The notes under the pieces are model-generated. The model did not search any database. It was not told where the DNA came from and saw only the letters and a program-made list of their open reading frames with translations. A stretch of DNA of 38,412 nt from Azoarcus taiwanensis (GTDB taxonomy: Bacteria > Pseudomonadota > Gammaproteobacteria > Burkholderiales > Rhodocyclaceae), in contig NZ_WTVM01000022.1 in the NCBI RefSeq assembly GCF_012910885.1, positions 1 through 38,412 of the forward strand, written 5' to 3'. Positions 26,594-33,671 of the stretch are shown piece after piece; within the stretch, counting starts at the first letter, position 1, and every line of letters starts with the position of its first letter. The translations under genes were made by a program, and so were the position numbers.

Positions 26594-27556
26594 TCACTCC
26601 TGGAGAGCGTGCCACATCTGCTGATCGCGCTCGGCGGTCCAGATACGCGGATCCCGAATGCCACTTGCCTCGTCGTGCGCGCGCGTGACGTCGAACGGCA
26701 GGCAATGCTCGTAGATGAAGACATGACCGAACTTCGGGTCCATGTTCCCCCGGGTCAGTGCCATTGTCGCCTTGAGATCCATGCCCTTGCCGACCGCCTC
26801 CTGCGCGCTCTTGTACAGCGTGGTGACGAAATCACGCGTGTAAGCAAGACCTGCCCTGACCGCCTCCGGGTTCATCAACGCTGGACCGCGTCCGGGCACC
26901 AGCTTGGCGAAGTTCATCGCCTCAAGATTGGCGAGCGTCTGCGGCCAGTCGGCCAGATAGGCGTCACCGGTGTAGCAGGCCGCATCGGCCTCGACCAGAT
27001 CGCCCGAGAAGCAGATGTTCTGAGAGGGCAGATAGACGATGGTGTCGCCCTTGGTATGCCCGCGACCGAGTTGCTTGATCTTGACCTCGAGCTTGCCCAT
27101 CCACAGGGTCATTTCGCCCTTGAAGGTCAACGTCGGCCAGGTCAGGCCCGGCACGCTCTCGACCGCCTGAAAAAGACGCGGAAAACGCCCAATCTCCGAG
27201 TCCATGTCCTGCTGACCACGCTCGACAATCAGATCGTAAGTGTCGTGACTGGCGATGATCTGCTCCAGCCCCTCGCTCTTGTAGCCGGAGGCCCCAAGCA
27301 CACGCACCGCATGATAGTGGGTCAGCACCACGTATTTGATCGGCTTGTCAGTCAACTCACGCACCTTGGCGATCACTGCCTGCGCGGCCACCGGTGTCGC
27401 GGTGGCATCGATGATCATCACCGAGTCATCGCCAATGATGATGCCGGTATTGGGATCGCCTTCGGCGGTGAACGCATATGCGTTCTCGGACAGCTGCTCG
27501 AAACTGACTTTCTTCTCTTCGAGATCGGCCTGCGATGCGAATGCCTTGGTGTTCAT
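26594..27556 (-). CDS. MBL-fold protein with an altered HxHxDH metal motif
   Basis: The 320-residue protein has the metallo-beta-lactamase fold: NTGIIIGDDSVMIIDATATP, the first metal motif as THYHAVRVLG (about 78-87), GRGHTKGDTIVYLP with the later His, CFSGDLVEADAACYTGDA with the bridging Asp, and VPGRGPALMNPEAV in place of the usual GHG His. The DH of HxHxDH is replaced by VR, so one of the two metal sites is probably lost. It is first gene of the catabolic operon, with AAAGAGA before the ATG. Its role may be a lactone or thioester hydrolase, or an oxygenase-like relative; I cannot say which. Confidence 0.85.
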   Translation of the reverse strand: MNTKAFASQADLEEKKVSFEQLSENAYAFTAEGDPNTGIIIGDDSVMIIDATATPVAAQAVIAKVRELTDKPIKYVVLTHYHAVRVLGASGYKSEGLEQIIASHDTYDLIVERGQQDMDSEIGRFPRLFQAVESVPGLTWPTLTFKGEMTLWMGKLEVKIKQLGRGHTKGDTIVYLPSQNICFSGDLVEADAACYTGDAYLADWPQTLANLEAMNFAKLVPGRGPALMNPEAVRAGLAYTRDFVTTLYKSAQEAVGKGMDLKATMALTRGNMDPKFGHVFIYEHCLPFDVTRAHDEASGIRDPRIWTAERDQQMWHALQE

Positions 27557-27589
27557 TCTCTTTACTCACTCATCGAATCGGATAGCGCA

Positions 27590-27618
27590 ATGCTAGAGTT
27601 ATGTTCGATAATGGTCAA
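27590..27618 (-). promoter_or_regulatory. promoter of the MBL-to-maiA catabolic operon
   Basis: On the minus strand TTGACC (27618-27613) and TAGCAT (27595-27590) are separated by exactly 17 bases, matching sigma-70 consensus at five and four positions. The -10 is 33 bases before the ATG at 27556. The -35 lies inside the inverted repeat 27604-27637. Confidence 0.6.
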
Positions 27619-27637
27619 TAGCTTCGCCATTGTCGAA
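27604..27637. promoter_or_regulatory. inverted-repeat operator, probably for the divergent IclR regulator
   Basis: TTCGATAATGG (27604-27614) and CCATTGTCGAA (27627-27637) are inverted repeats matching at 10 of 11 positions, with a 12-base spacer. The site overlaps the -35 of the catabolic operon and lies 75 bases before the iclR start. IclR-family proteins commonly bind such dyads between divergent genes. A second small dyad, TTCGAAAAATTCGA on the minus strand, adjoins it. Confidence 0.55.
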
Positions 27638-27711
27638 TTTTTCGAAACAGCCCGAATCGAGGCGGTCAACGCCGACACGCTGCTAGAATCCACCCCCCAA
27701 GGAGAGCCCCT

Positions 27712-28527
27712 GTGAGCGAAGAACGTGACGACAAGCCGATTCGAAGCAGTGACCGGCGCGGAATCCAGTCGATTGAAGTCGGCGGCGCCCTGCTTCAGGT
27801 GCTTGTGCGAAACGCATCGCCAATGATGCTCAAGGATCTGGCGCGCGAGGCCGGCATGTCGCCGGCCAAGGCGCACCCCTATCTGGTGAGTTTCGGCAAG
27901 TTGGGACTCATCGAGCAGGACCCCATCACAGGTCGTTACGGGCTGGGCGCCTTCGCGCTCCAGGTCGGGCTCGCCGCGCTTCAGGGACTGAACCCGCTGC
28001 GCGTCGCCACGCCAGCTGCAGCGGCCTTATCGAACGACATAGAGCAAAACGTCGCGATAGCAGTCTGGGGCAACCACGGCCCGACTATCGTCAGCATCGA
28101 AGAGTGCAGTCGACCGATTCATGTGAACATGCGCCCGGGCACAGTCATGAGCCTGCTGAATTCGGCAACCGGGCGGGTGTTCACGGCATTCCTGCCGGAG
28201 CGCATGACGCAACCACTGGTCCAGCAGGAACTGTCCCGCCTGGCCGGAGACGATCAATCGTCGCTGCGCCCGTCACGAAAACACATCGAAGCCGAACTCG
28301 ACGAAGTGCGCAGCATGCAAATGGCACGAGCAATCGGGCATCCGATCCCGGGCATCAACGCCTTCTCGGCACCGGTTTTTGATCACAATGGCCATATCGC
28401 CCTGTCACTCACTGCAATGGGGCCGGCTGGCAGCTTCAACCCCGACTGGGACGGCCCGATCGCGCAAAAGGTACGCGCTTGCGCCGACGGGATTTCAAGG
28501 CGACTCGGACGCATAACCAGGGCCTGA
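27712..28527 (+). CDS. IclR family transcriptional regulator
   Basis: The 271-residue product has an N-terminal winged helix-turn-helix (about 18-75: RGIQSIEVGGALLQVLV, LKDLAREAGMSPAKAHPYLVSFGKLGLIEQD) and a C-terminal IclR effector domain (GPTIVSIEECSRPIHVNMRPGTVMSLLNSATGRVFTAFLP). Such proteins bind an aromatic or organic-acid effector and control neighbouring catabolic genes. The GTG at 27712 is supported by AAGGAGA (27699-27705). It is divergent from the MBL-to-maiA operon and shares the dyad at 27604-27637 with it, so it is the likely regulator. Whether it represses or activates cannot be read, although a dyad over the -35 suggests repression. Confidence 0.9.
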   Translation: MSEERDDKPIRSSDRRGIQSIEVGGALLQVLVRNASPMMLKDLAREAGMSPAKAHPYLVSFGKLGLIEQDPITGRYGLGAFALQVGLAALQGLNPLRVATPAAAALSNDIEQNVAIAVWGNHGPTIVSIEECSRPIHVNMRPGTVMSLLNSATGRVFTAFLPERMTQPLVQQELSRLAGDDQSSLRPSRKHIEAELDEVRSMQMARAIGHPIPGINAFSAPVFDHNGHIALSLTAMGPAGSFNPDWDGPIAQKVRACADGISRRLGRITRA

Positions 28528-28537
28528 GAGGCCCTGG
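28517..28537. terminator. perfect hairpin spanning the iclR stop codon
   Basis: CCAGGGCCT (28517-28525) pairs perfectly with AGGCCCTGG (28529-28537) around a three-base loop. The iclR stop TGA at 28525-28527 lies at the top of the stem. The convergent gene ends at 28544, so it may act in both directions. No T run is present. Confidence 0.5.
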
Positions 28538-28543
28538 CAGCTC

Positions 28544-29062
28544 TCAGCCCAGCAAGCCGCCCAGTTGCTGTTGCAACTCCTCGACTCTCAACTGCCCCAT
28601 CTTGGTAAGAACAATCGAATCGCGCCACGGCTCCTTCAGGCTCCGCAGCTCACGCCCCGACTTACTCTTCAGGATCTGCTCGCGCAGGTCAATGTTGGCA
28701 TAGGGGCCATTGAAATGGCGCAATGAGTTCAACATGAAATTGCGCGCCATTTCGAGTTTCGCCGGTTCGATCTCGGGCCCGTCATCGACAACTTCTTCGG
28801 CAACGACCGCCGCTGGCGAATTTCCTTCGGCGATCGTTGACTCGTTGGCGGCCGCTGCACCCGGCGCAGCGACAAACCCGCCCGCGACAAGCAACTCGAA
28901 TGTTTCGTCGAACTTCGGGTCGGGCATCATCGCCCGGAGCGCGTCGATGTCGCGCTTGCCGTCGAACAGAATCAACAGCCTCCGCGCGCGCGGTCCGAGC
29001 GAACCGCCCCGTAAATCGATTTCCTCCTGCCCTTTGCGGGTCTTGGCAAAAACCGTTGTCAT
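28544..29062 (-). CDS. conserved hypothetical protein
   Basis: The 172-residue product begins MTTVFAKTRKGQEEIDLRGGSLGPRARRLLILFDGKRDIDAL, a start I associate with a conserved betaproteobacterial family of unknown role. The middle is an Ala- and Glu-rich linker (about 66-95), and the C-terminal part (EMARNFMLNSLRHFNGPYAN through VEELQQQLGGLLG) looks helical. There is no signal peptide or membrane segment. AGGAGA before the ATG at 29062 supports the start. It stands alone between iclR and the lysR gene; the 173 bases upstream show no other gene. Confidence 0.6.
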   Translation of the reverse strand: MTTVFAKTRKGQEEIDLRGGSLGPRARRLLILFDGKRDIDALRAMMPDPKFDETFELLVAGGFVAAPGAAAANESTIAEGNSPAAVVAEEVVDDGPEIEPAKLEMARNFMLNSLRHFNGPYANIDLREQILKSKSGRELRSLKEPWRDSIVLTKMGQLRVEELQQQLGGLLG

Positions 29063-29235
29063 TTTGTCTCCTGGTGTGAATTTGCTTCAGTTCAAGTCAA
29101 TATCGCCCTGCTCACGAATAAGACCGTTGGTCGCACGCATCAGCCTGAAAACTAGAAGGCCATATGGGTATGTTGCCGAAATATCCCCTCTTTCGCCGGA
29201 TGTGATGAGTGCATATGTCACGAATTGTATGAACT

Positions 29236-30153
29236 TTATCCAGGCTCGTCAGCCACCACAATAGCATCCGGCCAGACTTCAGAGACAACCCGTAGCGCCG
29301 CAGCGATGGGCGGCTCGCCTCGACGATCGTGGCGACAGATGAACGCGAGCCCTGCATCGACCGAAACCGCATCTGCGATCACCACCCCGTCGGCGTGCGC
29401 AGCGCGTAGTGCGAGGCTGTCGCGCGCGAGTGCGAGTGCGACACCGGAGCGCACCAGGTCGAGCATCGTCGGCTCGAGATCGACGCGCGCGACCACATTC
29501 TGTTCCACCCCAAGCGACCCGAAAATCCGGCCCAGCAGCCGATGATGCGCGGATTCCTGCGGCGTGGCGATCCACGGCAAGGCCGCCAGTTCCCGCCAGC
29601 CTTTGCCTCGAACCTGCGCACCCCAGCCGGGCGGCGCGACGACCCGGTAAGTGAAGCTCGTCAGCTGAATCGCATGAAACCGTCCCGCGAGTTCCTTCAG
29701 TCCCGGAAAACCCAGCGTGTAGGCAACATCCAGCGTACCCAGCTCTACCTCTCGTGCCACCGCACCCGACATGCCATGCCTCAGTTCGAAGGCCAGCCCC
29801 GGATGGGATTCGGCCAGCGCGCCAAGAAAGGCCCCGAGACGCAGAAACTCCGGGTCGACAATCGTGCCCAATCGCAGACGACCGCTTACCGCACCGCGCA
29901 GACTGGCGGCTGCGGACTCGAACTCGTTCACCGATGCAACAGCACGCTCGGCTGCAGGCAGCAAGCGACGGCCGAAGTCGGTCAGCCTCATCCCTCTGGG
30001 CGTACGTTCGAACAGCGCGAGCCCGACCTCGGACTGGAGCTTCTTGATCTGGAGGCTGAGCGCCGGCTGACTCAGGAACAGCCGCGAGGCGGCCCGGGTC
30101 AGATTGCCTTCACGTGCGACGATGACGAAAGACCGCAGCAAACCTGGATCCAT
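29236..30153 (-). CDS. LysR family transcriptional regulator
   Basis: This is a 305-residue LysR-type regulator of normal length. Residues 1-60 form the helix-turn-helix (LLRSFVIVAREGNLTRAASRLFLSQPALSLQIKKLQSEVGLALFERTPRGMRLTD), followed by the linker helix and an effector-binding domain that starts near GRLRLGTIVDPEFLRLG. It is divergent from mmsA with 146 bp between starts, the usual layout for LysR regulators that control the neighbouring operon. The likely targets are mmsA and the GMC oxidoreductase; the effector is unknown. Confidence 0.92.
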   Translation of the reverse strand: MDPGLLRSFVIVAREGNLTRAASRLFLSQPALSLQIKKLQSEVGLALFERTPRGMRLTDFGRRLLPAAERAVASVNEFESAAASLRGAVSGRLRLGTIVDPEFLRLGAFLGALAESHPGLAFELRHGMSGAVAREVELGTLDVAYTLGFPGLKELAGRFHAIQLTSFTYRVVAPPGWGAQVRGKGWRELAALPWIATPQESAHHRLLGRIFGSLGVEQNVVARVDLEPTMLDLVRSGVALALARDSLALRAAHADGVVIADAVSVDAGLAFICRHDRRGEPPIAAALRVVSEVWPDAIVVADEPG

Positions 30154-30195
30154 TTCGATATTAGTAATGACAATAACGGATCAAAGGATAAATCA

Positions 30196-30225
30196 TTGGA
30201 CCAGCCATCGCCTACAAACTATAAA
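30196..30225 (+). promoter_or_regulatory. promoter for mmsA
   Basis: TTGGAC (30196-30201) and TATAAA (30220-30225) are 18 bases apart and 74 bases before the ATG at 30300. The upstream AT-rich stretch (30157-30175, containing ATTAGTAAT) is a plausible LysR binding region, but I could not define a clean T-N11-A site. Confidence 0.5.
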
Positions 30226-30299
30226 TACAGGCTGCAACAGTCCGGCGACATGGAAATCCATGCGCGCCCGCACCCAACACCGACATGAGGATTCATCAT

Positions 30300-31817
30300 A
30301 TGTCTCTGACCTACGTCCATGCGTCCGACCTCGTTCCCCACTGGATCGGCGGCAATATTCACTCTGGTATCGGCGAGCGTAACGCGCCGGTCTTCGATCC
30401 CGCTCTGGGTGCGGTCGCACGCGAGGTTCGCCTCGCAGAACAAGCGGATGTGGATGCCGCGGTCGCTGCGGCGTCCCAGGCCTTTCCGGCGTGGGCAGCA
30501 ACCACGCCACAGCGCCGCGCACGCGTGATGCTGAAGATGCAGGCGCTGGTCGAACGTCACGCCAAGGACATTGCCCGTCTGATCACGCGCGAGCACGGCA
30601 AGACTTTCCCCGACGCCCAGGGCGAGGTCCAGCGTGGACTCGAAGTCATCGAGTTCGCCTGCGGCATTCCGCAACTGTTGAAGGGGCAGTATTCGGACAA
30701 CGTCGGCGGCGGCATCAGCAACTGGAGCCAGCGCATGCCGCTGGGCGTGACCGCCGGCATTACGCCGTTCAACTTCCCGTTCATGGTGCCGATGTGGATG
30801 GCGCCGGTGGCGATCGCCTGCGGCAACACCTTCATCCTCAAGCCGTCCGAGCGCGACCCCTCACCGTCGTTGCTGACCGCCGAGCTGTTCCGCGAGGCCG
30901 GGTTGCCCGACGGCGTGTTCAATGTGCTGCAGGGCGACAAGGTTGCGGTCGACGGTCTGCTGAACCACCCGGACGTACAGGCGGTGAGTTTCGTCGGCTC
31001 CACACCGATCGCCCGCTACATTTATGAAACCGCTGCGAAGAACGGCAAGCGCGCGCAAGCGCTCGGCGGCGCCAAGAATCACATGGTGGTGATGCCGGAT
31101 GCGGACCTCGATCAGGCCGCCGACGCACTGATCGGTTCGGCCTACGGATCGGCGGGCGAGCGATGCATGGCGATCTCGGTGGCAGTCGTCGTTGGCGATG
31201 TCGCCGACACATTGGTCGACAAGGTGGTTGATCGCGCCCGCAAGCTGAACATCAACGACGGCGAGGCAGAGGGCGCCGACATGGGCCCGATCGTCACCGC
31301 GGCCGCGAAGGAACGCATCGAGGGCTACATCGACGCGGGCGTACGCGAGGGCGCAACGCTGGTGCTCGACGGTCGCGGCCTCAAGGTACCCGGCCGGGAA
31401 CACGGCTTTTTCACCGGTGCCACGCTGTTCGACCACGTGAAGCCGGGCATGAGCATTTACGAAGAGGAAATCTTCGGGCCGGTGCTGTCGGTGGTCCGGG
31501 TCGCCACCTTCGCCGAGGCGGTGGAGCTCATCAACAATCACGCCTACGGGAACGGTGTGGCCTGCTTCACCCGCGATGGCGGCACGGCCCAGGCCTTCGC
31601 ACAAACCATTCAGGTCGGCATGGTGGGCATCAACGTGCCAATCCCGGTACCGATGGCCTGGCATTCGTTCGGCGGCTGGAAGCAGAGCCTGTTCGGCGAC
31701 CACCACGCCTACGGCGAGGAAGGCGTTCGTTTCTACACCCGCTACAAGAGCATCATGCAGCGCTGGCCGGACAGCACCTCGAAGGGGCCGGAGTTCGTCA
31801 TGCCGGTCAACAAGTGA
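30300..31817 (+). CDS. mmsA: CoA-acylating methylmalonate-semialdehyde dehydrogenase
   Basis: MmsA oxidises methylmalonate semialdehyde (or malonate semialdehyde) with NAD+ and CoA to propionyl- or acetyl-CoA, ending valine and related degradation. The 505-residue product shows [51 protein letters not shown], the MmsA-specific [16 protein letters not shown], and the catalytic cysteine in AGERCMAIS, with [11 protein letters not shown] downstream. The ATG at 30300 follows TGAGGA (30285-30290). The GMC oxidoreductase gene starts 10 bases after its stop, so the two form an operon under the divergent LysR gene. Confidence 0.92.
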   Translation: MSLTYVHASDLVPHWIGGNIHSGIGERNAPVFDPALGAVAREVRLAEQADVDAAVAAASQAFPAWAATTPQRRARVMLKMQALVERHAKDIARLITREHGKTFPDAQGEVQRGLEVIEFACGIPQLLKGQYSDNVGGGISNWSQRMPLGVTAGITPFNFPFMVPMWMAPVAIACGNTFILKPSERDPSPSLLTAELFREAGLPDGVFNVLQGDKVAVDGLLNHPDVQAVSFVGSTPIARYIYETAAKNGKRAQALGGAKNHMVVMPDADLDQAADALIGSAYGSAGERCMAISVAVVVGDVADTLVDKVVDRARKLNINDGEAEGADMGPIVTAAAKERIEGYIDAGVREGATLVLDGRGLKVPGREHGFFTGATLFDHVKPGMSIYEEEIFGPVLSVVRVATFAEAVELINNHAYGNGVACFTRDGGTAQAFAQTIQVGMVGINVPIPVPMAWHSFGGWKQSLFGDHHAYGEEGVRFYTRYKSIMQRWPDSTSKGPEFVMPVNK

Positions 31818-31827
31818 GGATGCCCAG

Positions 31828-33447
31828 GTGAAGGACTTCGGAGAATTCGACTACATCGTCGTAGGTGCCGGGGCTGCCGGTTGCGTGCTCGCCAACCGGC
31901 TGTCCGCCGACCCCGAGATCAAGGTGCTGCTGCTCGAAGCCGGCGGCAAGGACGACTGGATCTGGATACACATCCCGGTCGGTTATCTCTTCTGCATCAA
32001 CAATCCGCGCACCGACTGGTGCTACAAGACCGAGCCGGAACCAGGTCTCAACGGTCGCTCCATTATCTACGCGCGGGGCAAGGGTCTCGGCGGCAGCACC
32101 TCGATCAACGCGATGATCTACATGCGCGGTCAGGCGCGTGACTACGACGAGTGGGCGTCGCTCACCGGGGATGCCGACTGGTCGTGGAACAAGGTGCTGC
32201 CGGTATTCAAGGGTTGCGAAGATCACTGGCGCGGCGACAACGAGATGCACGGTGCAGGCAACGAGTGGCGCGTGGAACAGCAGCGCCTGCGCTGGGACAT
32301 CCTCGACCGGTTCGCCGAAGCTGCGAACCAGGCCGGCATTCCCGCCACGGCGGACTTCAACACCGGCAACAACTTCGGCACCAGCCAGTTCGAGGTCAAT
32401 CAGAAGAAAGGAGTACGCTGGAACGCATCCAAGGCATTTCTGCATCCGATCACCCATCGCTCCAACCTCAAGGTGGTGACACATGCGATGAGCGACCGCC
32501 TGGTGATCAAGGACAAGACAGTTCAGGGCATCGAGTTCATCGTGAATGGCGAACGCTGCGTCGCGCGCAGCCGCATCGAAACCGTGCTCGCCGCCGGCTC
32601 GCTGGGTTCGCCGGCGATCATGCAGCGCTCGGGCATAGGCGATCCGGCCTTCCTGCAGGAGATGGGCATTGAGGTCGCCCATGCGCTGTCCGGCGTCGGC
32701 AACAATCTCCAGGACCACTTGCAACTGCGCAGCGTGTTCAGGGTGCAGGGCATCAAGACGCTCAACAAGCAGGCCAACAGCCTGTGGGGCAAGGCGATGA
32801 TGGGGTTGGAGTACGCGCTCTTCCGCCGCGGGCCGCTGACCATGGCGCCCAGCCAACTCGGTCTGTTCGCACACTCCAGCCCGGACATGCCTACGCCGGA
32901 TCTGGAGTATCACGTCCAGCCGCTGTCGCTCGACAAGTTCGGCGACCCGCTCCACACTTTCCCGGCCTTCACCGCCAGCGTCTGCGACCTGCGTCCGACT
33001 TCGCGCGGCTGGATGAAAATCCGCGACCGCGACCCCGGCAGCGCGCCGCGAATAGCGCCGTGTTATCTGAGCACCGACGCCGACCGTGAAAAAGCGGCCC
33101 GGGCGATCCGGCTAACCCGCAAGATTGCGTCTCAGCCGGCGCTGGCACCGTACCTTCCAAGCGAGCACCTGCCTGGACCGGCCTACGACACCGACGAGCA
33201 GCTCGCCGAGGCAGCCGGCAACATCGGCACGACCATCTTCCACCCGGTGGGCACCTGCAAAATGGGGCGAGAAGATGACGAATCCGCCGTGGTCGACAGC
33301 CGTCTGCGGGTACGCGGGCTGCAGGGTTTGCGGGTCGTGGATGCCTCCATCATGCCGACCATCACCTCGGGCAACACCAGCTCGCCGACGATCATGATCG
33401 CTGAACGCGGTGCAGCAATGATCCGCGGAGATCGTAAGATGAACTGA
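31828..33447 (+). CDS. GMC family FAD-dependent alcohol dehydrogenase/oxidoreductase
   Basis: The 539-residue GMC oxidoreductase has the FAD loop VVGAGAAGCVLANRLSAD near its start, RGKGLGGSTSINAMIYMRG (GMC signature 1), and the C-terminal FHPVGTCKMG with the catalytic His and SGNTSSPTIMIAER with the conserved Asn. AlkJ-like bacterial members oxidise alcohols to aldehydes and pass electrons to quinones; the substrate here is unknown, but pairing with mmsA suggests an alcohol leading to a semialdehyde. The GTG at 31828 follows GTGAGGA (31814-31820) and is 10 bases from the mmsA stop. No signal peptide is seen. Confidence 0.9.
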   Translation: MKDFGEFDYIVVGAGAAGCVLANRLSADPEIKVLLLEAGGKDDWIWIHIPVGYLFCINNPRTDWCYKTEPEPGLNGRSIIYARGKGLGGSTSINAMIYMRGQARDYDEWASLTGDADWSWNKVLPVFKGCEDHWRGDNEMHGAGNEWRVEQQRLRWDILDRFAEAANQAGIPATADFNTGNNFGTSQFEVNQKKGVRWNASKAFLHPITHRSNLKVVTHAMSDRLVIKDKTVQGIEFIVNGERCVARSRIETVLAAGSLGSPAIMQRSGIGDPAFLQEMGIEVAHALSGVGNNLQDHLQLRSVFRVQGIKTLNKQANSLWGKAMMGLEYALFRRGPLTMAPSQLGLFAHSSPDMPTPDLEYHVQPLSLDKFGDPLHTFPAFTASVCDLRPTSRGWMKIRDRDPGSAPRIAPCYLSTDADREKAARAIRLTRKIASQPALAPYLPSEHLPGPAYDTDEQLAEAAGNIGTTIFHPVGTCKMGREDDESAVVDSRLRVRGLQGLRVVDASIMPTITSGNTSSPTIMIAERGAAMIRGDRKMN

Positions 33448-33517
33448 TACCACCGGATGGGTGGCGTGATCCAGCGTCCGGTGGCGGATGCGGCACGAAC
33501 GTGCACTATTTATCGTA

Positions 33518-33541
33518 GTTATACGAAAGCTTGCGTATAAC
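33518..33541. promoter_or_regulatory. 24-bp operator-like dyad
   Basis: GTTATACG (33518-33525) and CGTATAAC (33534-33541) are perfect inverted repeats, with a spacer centred on AAGCTT. Over all 24 bases only one pair mismatches. It is AT-rich and has no T run, so it looks like a protein-binding site rather than a terminator. A smaller GCACGAACGTGC dyad lies at 33493-33504. It precedes the broken diguanylate cyclase gene. Confidence 0.5.
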
Positions 33542-33671
33542 ATAAGACATACTGCACTGCCGCATCACCCAGCGAACCACTGATGTTGAACCATCCCGCA
33601 CGCCCCCACCGGCGCCCGCCCGCGTCGGCCACACACCAACCACTTTTCGACGTCGACTGATCGCAATCTGG

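Noticed and set aside
31555-31827. An N-terminal extension of the GMC oxidoreductase reaching into mmsA
   Set aside because: The FAD loop should lie close to the N-terminus, and a GTG with a good ribosome site at 31828 fits exactly.
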